64,000 nt of DNA from Sporosarcina oncorhynchi (GTDB taxonomy: Bacteria > Bacillota > Bacilli > Bacillales_A > Planococcaceae), in contig NZ_CP129118.1 in the NCBI RefSeq assembly GCF_033304615.1, positions 3,158,001-3,222,000 on the forward strand, written 5' to 3'. This document shows, one piece after another, positions 32,471-44,083 of the stretch (within the stretch, counting starts at the first letter, position 1; every line of letters begins with the position of its first letter). The translations under genes were made by a program, and so were the position numbers. Below the pieces are notes generated by a model that searched no databases, was not told the DNA's origin, and was given only the letters and a program-made list of their open reading frames with translations.

Positions 32471-32941
32471 TTACCAACGATAGTGAGCGAATGCTTTGTT
32501 GGCTTCAGCCATTTTATGCATTTCTTCACGGCGTTTCACGGATGCACCTGTGTTGTTTGAAGCATCAAGGATTTCATTCGCAAGACGCTCTTCCATTGTC
32601 TTCTCTCCACGTGTACGTGAATAGTTGACCAGGTAACGTAATCCAAGAGTCGTACGACGCTCAGGGCGAACTTCAACTGGAACCTGATAGTTCGCTCCAC
32701 CAACACGGCGAGCACGAACTTCAAGAACTGGCATTACGTTGTTCAATGCAGCTTCAAACACTTCTATAGGCTCTTTACCTGAACGTTCTTTCACAAGTTC
32801 AAACGCACCATAGAGGATGTTTTGTGATGTACCTTTTTTTCCGTCAACCATCATTTTGTTGATGAGACGAGTAACAAGTTTGGAATTATAAATTGGATCT
32901 GGTAATACGTCGCGCTTAGCAACAGGACCTTTACGAGGCAT
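32471..32941 (-). CDS. rpsG: 30S ribosomal protein S7
   Basis: The 156-residue S7 starts [18 protein letters not shown] and contains [16 protein letters not shown]. It nucleates assembly of the 30S head. It stands 35 bases after rpsL. Confidence 0.98.
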   Translation of the reverse strand: MPRKGPVAKRDVLPDPIYNSKLVTRLINKMMVDGKKGTSQNILYGAFELVKERSGKEPIEVFEAALNNVMPVLEVRARRVGGANYQVPVEVRPERRTTLGLRYLVNYSRTRGEKTMEERLANEILDASNNTGASVKRREEMHKMAEANKAFAHYRW

Positions 32942-32976
32942 ATTGTTTTCCTCCTTTCGAAATAATCATTCCGATA

Positions 32977-33399
32977 TTAGTTTTTCTTTTCTTTAGGTTT
33001 TTTCGCACCGTATTGTGAACGGCTTTGCATACGGCCAGTAACACCAGCTGTATCTAGAGCACCACGAACGATATGGTAACGAACACCCGGTAAGTCTTTT
33101 ACGCGTCCTCCACGGATAAGAACAACACTGTGCTCTTGAAGGTTGTGACCTTCACCAGGGATATAAGCGTTAACTTCCAAAGTGTTAGTCAAACGTACAC
33201 GCGCATATTTACGAAGAGCCGAGTTCGGTTTCTTCGGAGTCATTGTACCCACACGAGTACAAACACCTCTTTTTTGTGGCGAGTTGACGTTAGTCATCGA
33301 CTTTTTAAAGCTGTTATAGCTTTTTCCTAGAGCTGGTGCCTTGGAATTTTCCGATTTTGACTTACGTGGGTTACGAACTAATTGGTTAATTGTAGGCAT
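32977..33399 (-). CDS. rpsL: 30S ribosomal protein S12
   Basis: The 140-residue S12 starts [15 protein letters not shown] and contains [15 protein letters not shown] and [13 protein letters not shown], the two decoding-site loops where streptomycin resistance changes occur. Both read as wild type. The ATG at 33399 follows AAGGAGGAAATCC; in-frame upstream codons to 33441 are not supported. Confidence 0.98.
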   Translation of the reverse strand: MPTINQLVRNPRKSKSENSKAPALGKSYNSFKKSMTNVNSPQKRGVCTRVGTMTPKKPNSALRKYARVRLTNTLEVNAYIPGEGHNLQEHSVVLIRGGRVKDLPGVRYHIVRGALDTAGVTGRMQSRSQYGAKKPKEKKN

Positions 33400-33502
33400 C
33401 GGATTTCCTCCTTTCATTGTGCTTTTTGTAAGACCACACATCCAGGTGGTTCATTTTTGGGGTAAAAACAAAGTCTTTGTGTTTTCTATAACACAAAAAC
33501 CA

Positions 33503-33751
33503 TTATACAGTAATCGCGACGACAACCGTACCGACTTGAATGCCGCATGATCGACCGAGTTTTTCCCTCGATTCGACAAAACTCACTGGGATACCTTCTC
33601 GTTCAGCTGCTCCCACTACAGGATCAATGAACCTCGAATCAGCATCTTTCGCAATGACGACTTCTTTTACTACGCCTGACTTTATCGCTTTCACTGTTTG
33701 CTTTGTACCGATGATCGTCTTCTTTGCCTGTTCGACTTTTTCATAAGACAT
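33503..33751 (-). CDS. ybxF: L7Ae-family kink-turn RNA-binding protein YbxF
   Basis: The 82-residue single-domain L7Ae/L30e protein has [12 protein letters not shown] and [11 protein letters not shown]. Members bind kink-turns in RNA. The ATG at 33751 is behind TGGAGGATGCACGT; ten upstream in-frame codons lack a ribosome site. It is the first gene after the str promoter and precedes rpsL as in Bacillus. Confidence 0.94.
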   Translation of the reverse strand: MSYEKVEQAKKTIIGTKQTVKAIKSGVVKEVVIAKDADSRFIDPVVGAAEREGIPVSFVESREKLGRSCGIQVGTVVVAITV

Positions 33752-33796
33752 ACGTGCATCCTCCAAAGTGCAGACATTCAACTCTCAACCTTTTGT

Positions 33797-33825
33797 ATAT
33801 TATCATTTAGAATCGTTTGTGTCAA
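33797..33825 (-). promoter_or_regulatory. str-group promoter (ybxF-rpsL-rpsG-fusA-tuf)
   Basis: Minus strand consensus TTGACA (33820-33825), 17 bases, TAATAT (33797-33802). It lies just past the rpoC terminator. Confidence 0.88.
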
Positions 33826-33833
33826 CAATTATT

Positions 33834-33866
33834 AGAAAAACGGGGAGAGGAATTTTCTCCCCGTCT
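33834..33866 (-). terminator. Terminator after rpoC
   Basis: The minus strand ACGGGGAGA pairs with TCTCCCCGT across a seven-base loop, with TTTTTCTAAT following. Confidence 0.92.
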
Positions 33867-33880
33867 TCATTTATCGTGAA

Positions 33881-36800
33881 TTATTCCACTGTGACTGTTG
33901 CAGATTCTTTTTCTTGATCCATTTTGATCTGGCGGTAACGTTGCATACCAGTTCCGGCAGGCACAAGTTTACCGATGATGACATTCTCTTTCAAGCCAAG
34001 CAATTCATCTGTTTTCCCTTTTATAGCTGCATCCGTCAAGACACGAGTTGTCTCCTGGAAGGAAGCCGCAGATAGGAATGATTCCGTCTCAAGGGAAGCT
34101 TTTGTAATACCAAGAATGACAGGACGTGATGTCGCAGGGACTTTGCCCGCTTTCAATACGACGCCATTCGCTTCAGCAAATTGATGGATATCAAGCAATG
34201 AACCTGGAAGAAGATCTGTATCCCCCGCTTCAATGACACGTACTTTACGCAGCATTTGACGGACCATCACTTCAACGTGTTTATCGCCGATTTCAACACC
34301 TTGCATACGGTATACTTTCTGAACTTCTTTAAGAAGATATTCTTGAACAGTTGCTACATCTTTAACAACGATCAATTCCTTCGGATCAATGGAACCTTCT
34401 GTGATGCTATCTCCACGATCAATGGAATCGCCGACTTCTACTTTCAGACGGGCATTGTAAGGTGCAAGATATTTACGTGTTTCCACTTCTCCTTGAATCG
34501 TAATCTCTTTTTGACCTTCACGGATTTCATCAATTTCAGTAACTTCGCCTTTAATCTCAGAAATAACCGCCTGCCCTTTAGGATTACGTGATTCAAAGAT
34601 TTCCTGGATACGTGGAAGACCTGATGTAATATCGTCTCCCGCAACACCACCTGTATGGAATGTACGCATTGTAAGCTGCGTTCCAGGCTCACCGATGGAT
34701 TGAGCAGCAATAATACCGACTGCCTCTCCAACTTCAACTGTTTCACCTGTAGCAAGGTTTATGCCGTAACATTTTTTACAGACGCCGTGCTTTGTATTAC
34801 ATGTAAATGCAGATCTAATCGTAATCATTTCGATGCCTGCATCTATAATCTGCTGAGAAAGATCAGCAGTGATTAAGCCATCTTTCTGAACGATAACTGC
34901 ACCCGTTTCAGGATGTCGAATCGTCTTCTTCGCATGACGTCCTTCCATACGCTCATCAAGTCCCTCGATAATTTCAGACCCTTCAGTGAGGGATCTAATC
35001 TCAAGACCACGATCGGTTCCACAATCGTCTTCGCGCACGATGACGTCTTGTGCAACGTCAACGAGTCGACGAGTCAGGTAACCTGAGTCGGCTGTTTTCA
35101 GTGCTGTATCGGCAAGACCTTTACGCGCACCGTGAGTCGAGATGAAGTATTCAAGAACTGTCAGTCCTTCACGGAATGATGACTTGATTGGCAATTCGAT
35201 AATACGACCTGCCGGGTTGGCCATCAAACCACGCATTCCTGCGAGTTGTGTAAAGTTTGATGCGTTACCACGGGCACCAGAGTCACTCATCATGAAAATA
35301 GGGTTTGTATTTTCAAGTGAGTCCATTAGTTTATCCTGGATAACGTCTTTCGCATTACTCCAGTAGGAGATGACACGGTCATAACGTTCTTCCTCCGTGA
35401 TTAGACCACGACGGAACTGCTGTGTCACTTTGTCTACTTTATCTTGCGCTTCTTGCAGGATTTCATCTTTGTTTGGCAATACGACGATGTCGGAAATACC
35501 TACAGTGATTCCTGCGCGAGTCGAATATTTGAATCCTAGGTTTTTCATGCGGTCAAGCATTCTTGAAGTTTCCGTAATATGGAACCTCTTGAAGATTTCC
35601 GCGATGATTTCACCAAGGATCGTTTTACGGAACGGCAAGACGATTTCAGCATTTTGAATATGTTCTTTCACATTAACTGTACCCTCAACGAAGTATTTAT
35701 CCGGCGTTTCTGTTTGCAAGTTAAAAATCGTCGGTTCGTTGATATACGGGAAAGTCTCAGGAAGGATTTCATTGAAAATGAGCTTCCCAACCGTCGTTAA
35801 TAGGAACTTACTGTTTTGTTCTTCTGTAAATGTCGGGTTATTCAATGCACCCGCTTGTATAGCAACCCTCGAATGGAGATGAACATGACCTGTTTGGTAA
35901 GCGATCAACGCTTCGTTGGTCGTACTGAAAATCATGCCTTCCCCAATTGCTCCAGCTCTTTCCAAAGTCAGGTAATAGTTACCTAAAACCATATCCTGGG
36001 AAGGTGTAACAACCGGTTTTCCATCTTTCGGGTTCAAAATGTTTTGTGCAGCCAGCATCAACAAGCGTGCTTCCGCTTGTGCTTCTGCTGACAACGGAAC
36101 GTGAACAGCCATCTGGTCACCATCGAAGTCAGCGTTATACGCTGTACATACGAGCGGGTGAAGCTGGATAGCACGGCCTTCTACTAACAACGGTTCGAAT
36201 GCCTGAATACCAAGTCTGTGAAGAGTAGGTGCACGGTTCAACAGAACCGGATGCTCCCTGATGACATCTTCGAGAACATCCCACACTTCGGAATGCAATC
36301 GTTCGATCTTGCGTTTAGCACTCTTGATGTTATGCGCAAGTCCGCGTTCAACTAACTCTTTCATGACGAAAGGCTTGAACAGTTCGATAGCCATTTCTTT
36401 CGGTAGACCACACTGATACATTTTCAAGTTTGGACCTACAACGATAACAGAACGACCGGAATAGTCGACACGTTTACCTAATAGGTTTTGACGGAATCGC
36501 CCTTGTTTCCCTTTCAACATATGAGAGAGGGATTTCAAAGGACGGTTACCTGGACCAGTTACCGGACGTCCGCGTCGACCGTTATCCACTAGTGCATCAA
36601 CAGCTTCCTGTAACATACGCTTTTCGTTCTGTACGATGATTCCAGGAGCGCCGAGATCCAGAAGACGCTTTAAGCGGTTGTTCCGGTTAATAACTCTCCG
36701 GTACAGGTCATTCAAATCGGATGTTGCAAAGCGACCGCCATCCAACTGCACCATAGGACGTAGTTCAGGAGGAATAACAGGCAACACTTCAAGGACCATC

Positions 36801-37474
36801 CATTCAGGGCGATTGCCTGAATTACGGAATGATTCAACTACTTCAAGTCGTCTGATCGCACGTGTACGACGTTGACCTTGGACAGTCTTCAGCTCTTCCT
36901 TGAGGCTTTCCGTTTCTTTATCAAGATCGATTGCCGACAGCAGTTGTTCAATTGCTTCCGCACCCATAGCCGCTTGGAACTTCGAACCGTATTTTTCACG
37001 GTATAACCTGAATTCCTTTTCGGAAAGTAACTGTTTGCGCTCAAGCGGCGTATCAGCCGGATCAACGACAACATAAGATGCAAAATAGATGATTTCTTCG
37101 AGTGCTCGTGGCGTCATATCAAGAATAAGACCCATTCTGCTCGGAATCCCTTTGAAATACCAGATATGCGTAACCGGTGCAGCAAGTTCAATATGCCCCA
37201 TACGCTCACGGCGTACTTTTTGGCGTGTTACTTCAACGCCGCATCGATCACAGACTACACCTTTGTAACGTACTCGCTTATATTTTCCACAATGGCATTC
37301 CCAGTCCTTTGTAGGTCCGAAAATACGCTCACAGAATAAGCCGTCCTTTTCAGGTTTCAATGTACGATAGTTAATTGTTTCAGGCTTCTTTACTTCACCA
37401 TATGACCAAGACCGAATCTTGTCCGGTGAAGCGAGGCCGATTTTCATATACTCAAAATTGTTTACATCTATCAA
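33881..37474 (-). CDS. rpoC: RNA polymerase beta' subunit
   Basis: The 1197-residue subunit has the N-terminal zinc finger ([20 protein letters not shown]), the catalytic NADFDGDQM holding the active-site Mg2+ aspartates, and a second zinc site in CGTDRG ... [13 protein letters not shown]. The trigger-loop region is near [11 protein letters not shown]. The gap to rpoB is 165 bases and contains a long hairpin. Confidence 0.99.
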   Translation of the reverse strand: MIDVNNFEYMKIGLASPDKIRSWSYGEVKKPETINYRTLKPEKDGLFCERIFGPTKDWECHCGKYKRVRYKGVVCDRCGVEVTRQKVRRERMGHIELAAPVTHIWYFKGIPSRMGLILDMTPRALEEIIYFASYVVVDPADTPLERKQLLSEKEFRLYREKYGSKFQAAMGAEAIEQLLSAIDLDKETESLKEELKTVQGQRRTRAIRRLEVVESFRNSGNRPEWMVLEVLPVIPPELRPMVQLDGGRFATSDLNDLYRRVINRNNRLKRLLDLGAPGIIVQNEKRMLQEAVDALVDNGRRGRPVTGPGNRPLKSLSHMLKGKQGRFRQNLLGKRVDYSGRSVIVVGPNLKMYQCGLPKEMAIELFKPFVMKELVERGLAHNIKSAKRKIERLHSEVWDVLEDVIREHPVLLNRAPTLHRLGIQAFEPLLVEGRAIQLHPLVCTAYNADFDGDQMAVHVPLSAEAQAEARLLMLAAQNILNPKDGKPVVTPSQDMVLGNYYLTLERAGAIGEGMIFSTTNEALIAYQTGHVHLHSRVAIQAGALNNPTFTEEQNSKFLLTTVGKLIFNEILPETFPYINEPTIFNLQTETPDKYFVEGTVNVKEHIQNAEIVLPFRKTILGEIIAEIFKRFHITETSRMLDRMKNLGFKYSTRAGITVGISDIVVLPNKDEILQEAQDKVDKVTQQFRRGLITEEERYDRVISYWSNAKDVIQDKLMDSLENTNPIFMMSDSGARGNASNFTQLAGMRGLMANPAGRIIELPIKSSFREGLTVLEYFISTHGARKGLADTALKTADSGYLTRRLVDVAQDVIVREDDCGTDRGLEIRSLTEGSEIIEGLDERMEGRHAKKTIRHPETGAVIVQKDGLITADLSQQIIDAGIEMITIRSAFTCNTKHGVCKKCYGINLATGETVEVGEAVGIIAAQSIGEPGTQLTMRTFHTGGVAGDDITSGLPRIQEIFESRNPKGQAVISEIKGEVTEIDEIREGQKEITIQGEVETRKYLAPYNARLKVEVGDSIDRGDSITEGSIDPKELIVVKDVATVQEYLLKEVQKVYRMQGVEIGDKHVEVMVRQMLRKVRVIEAGDTDLLPGSLLDIHQFAEANGVVLKAGKVPATSRPVILGITKASLETESFLSAASFQETTRVLTDAAIKGKTDELLGLKENVIIGKLVPAGTGMQRYRQIKMDQEKESATVTVE

Positions 37475-37530
37475 GGAGCCTACCTCCCTCTTATCTTATC
37501 TCCACGATGGATCCTCATCAATATCGTTAA

Positions 37531-37562
37531 AATAGGAGAGCTATCTAAGGGCTCTCCTATTC
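37531..37562 (-). promoter_or_regulatory. Strong hairpin in the rpoB-rpoC gap
   Basis: AATAGGAGAGC pairs perfectly over 11 bases with GCTCTCCTATT around an eight- to nine-base loop, followed on the minus strand by TTTTAACG. The T-run is short, so it may be a weak attenuator or an RNA processing site rather than a full terminator. Confidence 0.7.
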
Positions 37563-37639
37563 AATTTCAATCATTTCTTGTTATAGGTATTCAAACTCTC
37601 AATCAAGCACTAACAGTCGCTAATTACATTTGATTGATT

Positions 37640-40600
37640 TTAAACGGTCTGATCTTCTGTCATGAGATTCAAAGCATCCGTTGGTTGCATATCATCATCG
37701 TCATCAAGATCACGCATTTCGATTTCCTCGAAATCTTCCGTTAGCATCTTCACGTCAAGTCCAAGACTTTGAAGTTCTTTAATCAATACTTTGAATGATT
37801 CAGGAACGCCTGGCTGAGGTACACTCTGTCCTTTGACAATCGCCTCGTACGTTTTCACACGTCCTACGACGTCATCAGATTTCACAGTCAGAATCTCTTG
37901 CAACGTATAAGCAGCACCATAAGCTTCAAGTGCCCACACTTCCATCTCTCCGAAACGCTGACCACCGAACTGAGCTTTACCGCCGAGTGGCTGTTGTGTA
38001 ACGAGTGAGTACGGTCCTGTAGAACGGGCGTGTAACTTATCGTCGACCATATGCGCAAGTTTGATGAGATACATGACACCTACAGATACACGGTTGTCGA
38101 ACGGCTCACCTGAGCGGCCGTCGTAAAGCATCGTCTTACCATCACGGTTCATGCCTGCTTCTTCCATAGTAGCCCATACATCTTCTTCATTCGCACCGTC
38201 GAATACAGGAGATGCCATATGGATGCCAAGACTGCGCGCAGCCATGCCCAAGTGCATTTCAAGTACCTGTCCGATGTTCATACGCGATGGAACACCAAGT
38301 GGGTTCAACATAACGTCGATTGGCGTACCGTCTGGTAAATAAGGCATATCCGATTCCGGAAGAATTCGAGAGATTACCCCTTTGTTACCGTGACGTCCAG
38401 CCATTTTATCCCCTACGGAGATTTTACGTTTTTGTACGATATACGCACGAACGAGCTGGTTAACACCCGGTGGAAGTTCGTCGCCGTCTTCACGGTTGAA
38501 CACTTTTACGTCAAGTATGATTCCGCCTGCGCCGTGTGGTACGCGCAATGAAGTATCACGTACTTCACGTGCCTTTTCACCGAAGATCGCATGAAGAAGT
38601 CTTTCTTCAGCTGTCAATTCAGTAACCCCTTTAGGTGTCACTTTACCGACGAGGATGTCTCCGTCGCGCACTTCTGCACCGATACGGATGATTCCACGGT
38701 CATCGAGATTGCGAAGAGCTTCTTCCCCAACGTTCGGGATGTCTCTTGTAATCTCTTCAGGTCCAAGCTTCGTGTCTCGCGCTTCTGATTCATACTCTTC
38801 AATATGAATCGATGTGAATACGTCATCTTTCACAAGACGCTCACTCATGATGATAGCATCTTCATAGTTATAACCATCCCACGTCATGAACGCAGTAAGG
38901 ACGTTGCGTCCAAGCGCAAGTTCTCCACTTTCCATCGACGGACCATCTGCAAGGATGTCACGTGGCGTCACGCGGTCACCTACACTGACGATGGGACGTT
39001 GGTTATAGCAAGTCCCTTGGTTAGAACGGATGAAGTTATCAAGTTTGTAAATCGTCAAGTCGCCCTTCACTTCTTTGCCATCGACTGTTTCGATTCGTCT
39101 GACACGAATCTCTCTTGCTTCGACATGTTCGACAATTCCGTGGAATTTAGCGATGACCGCTGCTCCGGAGTCACGTGCTGACACGTGTTCCATTCCTGTA
39201 CCTACGAAAGGCGCTTCAGGATTCAACAACGGAACGGCTTGACGTTGCATGTTCGCACCCATAAGGGCACGGTTTGAGTCATCATTTTCAAGGAACGGAA
39301 TACATGCTGTAGCGGCAGACACGACTTGCTTAGGAGATACATCCATATAGTCGATCTGTTCGCGTTTAAATACCGTGTTATCACCTTGGAAACGTCCGAC
39401 TACTTCTTCATTCGTAAAGGATCCATCTTCGTTAAGCAGTGCATTCGCCTGTGCTACAACGTAGTTATCCTCTATATCCGCCGTTAAGTAATCGATCTGT
39501 TGAGTAACATGACCGCTCTCTGGATCGACTTTACGATATGGCGTTTCGATGAAACCGAATTTATTTACACGTGCAAACGTGGATAAGGAGTTGATTAGTC
39601 CGATGTTCGGACCTTCTGGTGTTTCAATCGGACACATACGGCCATAGTGAGAGTAGTGAACGTCACGCACTTCCATACCTGCGCGCTCACGCGTCAAACC
39701 ACCGGGCCCTAAGGCAGATAATCTACGTTTATGCGTCAATTCCGCAAGCGGGTTTGTCTGGTCCATAAACTGTGATAATTGCGAGCTGCCAAAGAATTCC
39801 TTGATGGAAGCAATAACAGGTCGGATATTGATCAGTTGTTGTGGCACAATAGATTGTGTGTCATTAATCGACATACGCTCTTTTACGACACGCTCCATAC
39901 GGGATAGTCCAATACGGAATTGGTTTTGCAGCAATTCGCCGACTGAACGCAGACGACGGTTACCGAGATGATCGATATCATCTGTATTCCCGACACCGTG
40001 AAGCAAGTTGAAGAAATAGCTAATAGAAGCGACGATATCCGCCGGCGTCACATGTTTAATTTCTTCAGGAATTGATGCGTTGGAAATTACATTGATCACT
40101 TGTTTCTCTTCACTCTTCGGCGCATAGATTTTGATCGTCTGAATGGAGATGTCTTCTTCTAGAACTCCGCCGACATGTGTGACTTCCTGGATACCGACGC
40201 CTTTTTCAAGATGTGGCAATAGGCGGTCCAATGTTCTGCGGTCCATTAACTGATCCTTCTCCAGAAGAATTTCCCCTGTTTCAGGATCGACAAGCGTTTC
40301 AGCTAATGTCTGGTTGAATAAGCGATTTTGCAAGTGTAATTTTTTATTCATTTTATAACGTCCGACATTCGCCAAATCATATCTTTTCGGATCAAAGAAA
40401 CGCGAGAACAGCAAACTTCTTGCGCTATCCAATGTCGGTGGTTCACCAGGACGCAGGCGTTCATAGATTTCAAGCAAAGCCTTTTCGGAAGTTTCCGTAT
40501 TGTCCTTTTCAAGCGTGTTGCGTAAGTATTCATTGTCTCCGATTAAATCGATAATCTCCTGATCGGTTGAAAATCCAAGTGCACGAAGAAGCACAGTTAT

Positions 40601-41182
40601 CGGTAATTTGCGGGTACGGTCGATACGGACATGCACGACATCTTTCGCGTCTGTCTCGTACTCTAACCATGCACCGCGGTTCGGGATGACGGTTGCGGCG
40701 AATCCGCGTTTACCGTTTTTATCCGTTTTATCATTGAAATAGACGCTCGGTGATCGGACTAGCTGAGATACGATAACTCGCTCCGCACCGTTAATGATGA
40801 ACGTACCGTTTTCACTCATAAGCGGGAAATCACCCATGAAAACGTCTTGTTCTTTCACTTCTTCAGTTTCTTTGTTGTGCAGACGAACTTTCACCCGTAG
40901 CGGTGCTGCATATGTTACGTCGCGCTCCTTCGATTCATCAACCGGGTATTTCGGCTCCCCAAGTTGATAGTCGATGAACTCCAATGAAAGATTGCCTGTG
41001 AAATCCTGAATCGGAGAAATATCACGGAACATTTCACGTAGTCCTTCTTCCAAGAACCACTCATAAGATGCCGTCTGAATTTCAATCAAATTCGGCAACT
41101 CCAGAACTTCATTGATTCGCGCGAAACTTCGGCGCTGACGGTGTTGACCATACTGAACTAAATGACCTGTCAACTCTTTCAC
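37640..41182 (-). CDS. rpoB: RNA polymerase beta subunit
   Basis: The 1180-residue subunit has the rifampicin-binding cluster [20 protein letters not shown] followed by [11 protein letters not shown], which reads as the sensitive wild type. It also has [20 protein letters not shown] and C-terminal [18 protein letters not shown]. The ATG at 41182 follows GAGGGGTG. A terminator-like hairpin lies about 50 bases upstream. Confidence 0.99.
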   Translation of the reverse strand: MKELTGHLVQYGQHRQRRSFARINEVLELPNLIEIQTASYEWFLEEGLREMFRDISPIQDFTGNLSLEFIDYQLGEPKYPVDESKERDVTYAAPLRVKVRLHNKETEEVKEQDVFMGDFPLMSENGTFIINGAERVIVSQLVRSPSVYFNDKTDKNGKRGFAATVIPNRGAWLEYETDAKDVVHVRIDRTRKLPITVLLRALGFSTDQEIIDLIGDNEYLRNTLEKDNTETSEKALLEIYERLRPGEPPTLDSARSLLFSRFFDPKRYDLANVGRYKMNKKLHLQNRLFNQTLAETLVDPETGEILLEKDQLMDRRTLDRLLPHLEKGVGIQEVTHVGGVLEEDISIQTIKIYAPKSEEKQVINVISNASIPEEIKHVTPADIVASISYFFNLLHGVGNTDDIDHLGNRRLRSVGELLQNQFRIGLSRMERVVKERMSINDTQSIVPQQLINIRPVIASIKEFFGSSQLSQFMDQTNPLAELTHKRRLSALGPGGLTRERAGMEVRDVHYSHYGRMCPIETPEGPNIGLINSLSTFARVNKFGFIETPYRKVDPESGHVTQQIDYLTADIEDNYVVAQANALLNEDGSFTNEEVVGRFQGDNTVFKREQIDYMDVSPKQVVSAATACIPFLENDDSNRALMGANMQRQAVPLLNPEAPFVGTGMEHVSARDSGAAVIAKFHGIVEHVEAREIRVRRIETVDGKEVKGDLTIYKLDNFIRSNQGTCYNQRPIVSVGDRVTPRDILADGPSMESGELALGRNVLTAFMTWDGYNYEDAIIMSERLVKDDVFTSIHIEEYESEARDTKLGPEEITRDIPNVGEEALRNLDDRGIIRIGAEVRDGDILVGKVTPKGVTELTAEERLLHAIFGEKAREVRDTSLRVPHGAGGIILDVKVFNREDGDELPPGVNQLVRAYIVQKRKISVGDKMAGRHGNKGVISRILPESDMPYLPDGTPIDVMLNPLGVPSRMNIGQVLEMHLGMAARSLGIHMASPVFDGANEEDVWATMEEAGMNRDGKTMLYDGRSGEPFDNRVSVGVMYLIKLAHMVDDKLHARSTGPYSLVTQQPLGGKAQFGGQRFGEMEVWALEAYGAAYTLQEILTVKSDDVVGRVKTYEAIVKGQSVPQPGVPESFKVLIKELQSLGLDVKMLTEDFEEIEMRDLDDDDDMQPTDALNLMTEDQTV

Positions 41183-41234
41183 CCCTCAAAACAATATTAG
41201 TCCTTTGCGAAATCATAAAAATGGTGTATGATAT

Positions 41235-41278
41235 CGAAAAAACAAAAAGAAAACGAGTTCCGGCAAGAGCTCATTTTC
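41235..41278 (-). terminator. Terminator or attenuator between the methyltransferase gene and rpoB
   Basis: On the minus strand GAAAATGAG pairs with CTCGTTTTC (nine pairs, one G-U), followed by TTTTTGTTTTTT. rpoB starts only about 50 bases further on. A TATAAT sequence (41352-41357, minus strand) upstream could start a transcript that meets this hairpin. Confidence 0.7.
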
Positions 41279-41389
41279 GGTTTAACAATCTTTTATCCAT
41301 TGCCAGTATGCCTTAGATTTCCAAAACTTATGCAAAAGGGCACACGACCGCATTATATTATTTATGCATTTTACTACATTAACACAAGA

Positions 41390-42004
41390 TTATTGCGGCG
41401 TCAATATTTTTTGGGCTCTAAGTATATAATATCCTTTTCTTTTCTCGACAATATCCACACTTCCGAATAACTCTTCCAAGTGTGTCATCGTAGAAGGAGC
41501 ACCTTGTTTCTTTTGGATGACGACCCATAACTCTCCGCCAATTCTCAGTTTTGAAAAAGCTCCATTATAAATCTTGAATACCGTCTCTTTTCCTGCCCGG
41601 ATAGGTGGGTTCGTAAGTATTGCAGCAAAACCTTCCGTCTCCACAGCCGTTAACGCGTCACTCGCTTGGATCTTTACATTTCTGATGCTGTTTAATCCAG
41701 CATTTTCCCTTGACAATGACAATGCGCGTTCATTCACATCAATCATGTGGATCGTCCGGTCCGGAAAAGATGCGGCAATCGACAAACCGATCGGTCCATA
41801 TCCACAACCAACATCAAGCACATCCCCGTCTACTTCAGGCAAAGTGAAGGATTCCGCAAGTAACCGGGATCCAAAATCCACTTCACCCTTACTGAAAACA
41901 CCTGCATCCGTTTTAAAACGCAGCCGCACATCACGTATGACCGCCTGCCATTCTTTCGGATCGCTTTTCACAGAGGGATTTTTAGAATAATAATGTTCAG
42001 CCAT
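41390..42004 (-). CDS. ybxB: Class I SAM methyltransferase, RsmC-like (YbxB)
   Basis: The 204-residue small methyltransferase has SAM motif I VLDVGCGYGPIGLSIA, an acidic motif II (HMIDVNERA) and catalytic motif ILTNPPIRAGK, the NPP signature of N-methyltransferases acting on RNA bases. It resembles the RsmC/RlmG group. Its position between rplL and rpoB matches Bacillus ybxB. The ATG follows AAGGAAGGATTCAG. The target nucleotide is not established by sequence. Confidence 0.93.
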   Translation of the reverse strand: MAEHYYSKNPSVKSDPKEWQAVIRDVRLRFKTDAGVFSKGEVDFGSRLLAESFTLPEVDGDVLDVGCGYGPIGLSIAASFPDRTIHMIDVNERALSLSRENAGLNSIRNVKIQASDALTAVETEGFAAILTNPPIRAGKETVFKIYNGAFSKLRIGGELWVVIQKKQGAPSTMTHLEELFGSVDIVEKRKGYYILRAQKILTPQ

Positions 42005-42046
42005 CTGAATCCTTCCTTCCGTTCGAAGGGTTGTTTTTAGTACAGA

Positions 42047-42087
42047 TAAAAAAACAAAGAAAAGCCCGTCGTTTGTTGACGAGCCTT
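42047..42087 (-). terminator. Terminator after rplL
   Basis: The minus strand GCTCGTC pairs with GACGGGC, extended by AAG/CTT-type pairs, then TTTTCTTTGTTTTTTT. It may be partial, since ybxB follows closely. Confidence 0.78.
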
Positions 42088-42105
42088 CCTTTATTTATTC
42101 AGAAA

Positions 42106-42468
42106 TTACTTAACTTCGACGCCAGCGCCAACTTCTTCAAGTTTAGCTTTGACTTCTTCAGCTTCTTCTTTAGTAACGCCTTCTTTAACAGCTTTAGGAG
42201 CGTTATCAACTACTTCTTTCGCTTCTTTCAAGCCTAGACCTGTGATTTCACGAACAACTTTGATAACTTTGATCTTCTGGTCTCCAGCAGATGCAAGGAT
42301 TACGTCGAATTCTGTTTGTTCAGCAGCAGCTTCAGCACCGCCGCCACCAGCCATAGCCATTGGAGCTGCAGCAGTTACACCGAATTCTTCTTCGATTGCT
42401 TTTACAAGGTCATTCAATTCAAGAACTGTCATTTCTTTAATCGCGTCAAGGATTTGTTCTTTAGTCAT
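42106..42468 (-). CDS. rplL: 50S ribosomal protein L7/L12
   Basis: The 120-residue L7/L12 has an N-terminal dimerisation domain ([18 protein letters not shown]), an Ala/Gly hinge ([17 protein letters not shown]) and the C-terminal factor-binding domain with [16 protein letters not shown]. It forms the stalk that recruits translation GTPases. Confidence 0.98.
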   Translation of the reverse strand: MTKEQILDAIKEMTVLELNDLVKAIEEEFGVTAAAPMAMAGGGGAEAAAEQTEFDVILASAGDQKIKVIKVVREITGLGLKEAKEVVDNAPKAVKEGVTKEEAEEVKAKLEEVGAGVEVK

Positions 42469-42544
42469 TATATTTTCCTCCTAGATAGGTTTTAGTTTGT
42501 CAGGGACTACCCTGCATGTTGTCGTTCAGGCAGCAAAATGGATA

Positions 42545-43045
42545 TTAAGCGCCTTGTTCCTCTTTTTGCTCTGCAACAGCTTTTGTTGCAAGCGCGAAGT
42601 TGCGCATTGGAGCTTGTAGAACGCTGAGTAGCATTGAAAGTAGACCATCGCGTGATGGAAGTTCAGCCAACGCTTTGATATCTTCTGCAGAAGTGACCAA
42701 TCCTTCAACCACACCTGCTTTGATTTCAAGCTTGTCGTTCTTCTTAGCGAAGTCGTTAAGAATTTTAGCAGGTGCTACTACGTCATCAGTCGAGAACGCA
42801 ATCGCATTTGGTCCTACCAGATGTTCATTCAACCCTTCAAGTCCTGCTGTTTCAGCAGCACGGCGAGACATTGAGTTTTTATAAACTTTGAAGTCGATAC
42901 CGGCTTCACGAAGTTGTTTACGAAGTTCTGTTACTTGACCAACGTTAAGACCACGATAGTCAACAACAACAACAGAAACCGCTGATTTCAATTTACTTGA
43001 AATCTCTTCAACAACTGCTTGTTTAGCTTCAATTACTTTGCTCAT
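42545..43045 (-). CDS. rplJ: 50S ribosomal protein L10
   Basis: The 166-residue L10 starts [19 protein letters not shown]. Its C-terminal helix holds L7/L12 dimers. The ATG at 43045 follows AGGAGGTGTCAAG; a ten-codon in-frame extension upstream is not supported. It is controlled by the L10 leader directly upstream. Confidence 0.98.
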   Translation of the reverse strand: MSKVIEAKQAVVEEISSKLKSAVSVVVVDYRGLNVGQVTELRKQLREAGIDFKVYKNSMSRRAAETAGLEGLNEHLVGPNAIAFSTDDVVAPAKILNDFAKKNDKLEIKAGVVEGLVTSAEDIKALAELPSRDGLLSMLLSVLQAPMRNFALATKAVAEQKEEQGA

Positions 43046-43088
43046 CTTGACACCTCCTATAAGAATTCGGGTCATTCATACCGATATG

Positions 43089-43202
43089 AAAAGCCCTCGC
43101 AGTCCACAAAGTAGACCACGAGGGCAGAAAAGTCGTCATCTTAATAAATGAGCGTCTTGTCCTCGGCAGGAAGATTAAGCGATTAACGCACCTGCTGTCT
43201 AC
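43089..43202 (-). promoter_or_regulatory. L10 ribosomal leader with attenuator
   Basis: On the minus strand the leader carries GACAGCAGGTGC ... TCCTGCCGAGGA, the L10(L12)4-binding kink-turn region typical of Firmicutes. A terminator hairpin follows (GCCCTCG with CGAGGGC, 43093-43125) and TTTTC. L10 binding would favour termination before rplJ. Confidence 0.85.
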
Positions 43203-43231
43203 GGTACAAATGATTTAGTTCACAACAAACG

Positions 43232-43250
43232 AAATCTTACTATAAGATTT
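43232..43250 (-). other. Short perfect inverted repeat after rplA
   Basis: AAATCTTA and TAAGATTT form an 8-bp stem with a three-base loop directly downstream of the rplA stop codon. It is AT-rich and has no T-run; the function is unclear. Confidence 0.45.
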
Positions 43251-43269
43251 CAAACTTGTCAATGGTTTT

Positions 43270-43968
43270 TTATTTAGGTGCAACTGTTGAAGGATCGATC
43301 TTAATAGCAGGACCCATTGTAGAAGTAACGTTCACTGACTTCATGTACGTTCCTTTTGCTGCAGCAGGCTTCGCTTTTAGAATCGTATCAAACACAGTTT
43401 TAAAGTTTTCTTCAAGTTTTTCGTTATCGAAAGAAACTTTTCCGATTGGCGCGTGGATAATTCCAGCTTTGTCCGCACGGTATTCAACTTTACCTGCTTT
43501 GATTTCTCCTACAGCTTTAGCAACATCAAATGTTACCGTACCTGTTTTAGGGTTAGGCATTAATCCTTTTGGCCCTAAAACACGACCGATTTTACCAACT
43601 TCACCCATCATGTCCGGAGTTGCAACGATAACGTCGAAATCGAACCAGCCTTGTTGGATTTTAGCAATGTACTCTGCGTCGCCCACGAAATCTGCACCAG
43701 CAGCTTCCGCTTCTTTCAACTTTTCGCCTTTTGCGAAAACGAGTACACGTTGCGTTTTACCAGTTCCGTTTGGAAGCACAACTGCTCCACGGATTTGCTG
43801 GTCGTTTTTGCGAGTGTCGATTCCTAGACGGAATGCCACTTCTACAGTTGCATCAAAGTTGACTGTGCTTGTTTTTTTCGCAAGCTCAATCGCTTCTTTC
43901 ATGCCATATACTTCATTGCGGTCGACTAATTTCGACGCTTCAGTGAATTTCTTACCTCTTTTAGTCAT
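43270..43968 (-). CDS. rplA: 50S ribosomal protein L1
   Basis: The 232-residue L1 starts [19 protein letters not shown], with [12 protein letters not shown] and [16 protein letters not shown]. It forms the mobile L1 stalk. Family members often repress their own operon by binding an mRNA mimic; see the hairpin at 44022-44054. Confidence 0.98.
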   Translation of the reverse strand: MTKRGKKFTEASKLVDRNEVYGMKEAIELAKKTSTVNFDATVEVAFRLGIDTRKNDQQIRGAVVLPNGTGKTQRVLVFAKGEKLKEAEAAGADFVGDAEYIAKIQQGWFDFDVIVATPDMMGEVGKIGRVLGPKGLMPNPKTGTVTFDVAKAVGEIKAGKVEYRADKAGIIHAPIGKVSFDNEKLEENFKTVFDTILKAKPAAAKGTYMKSVNVTSTMGPAIKIDPSTVAPK

Positions 43969-44021
43969 CTAAAATTTCCTCCTCGTTTGTGGTTTTAACG
44001 GATTGAACCTCCCACGAATAA

Positions 44022-44054
44022 GGGTTGCGTGTTCCTATAGAACAAGCGCAACCC
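44022..44054 (-). promoter_or_regulatory. Hairpin between rplK and rplA
   Basis: The minus strand GGGTTGCG pairs with CGCAACCC (8 pairs), with an inner TGTTC/GAACA stem (5 pairs) separated by a two-base bulge. The position ahead of rplA would suit L1 feedback binding, but I cannot confirm the L1 target motif. Confidence 0.6.
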
Positions 44055-44083
44055 CCACAAAGAAACGCGTTTGGTTACACGAA

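Noticed and set aside
34256..35800. Several plus-strand frames of 70-110 codons inside rpoC
   Set aside because: All lie antisense to the conserved beta' subunit and lack ribosome sites.
43256..43972. 238-codon plus-strand frame covering rplA
   Set aside because: Exact antisense of a ribosomal protein gene; length arises from biased codon use.
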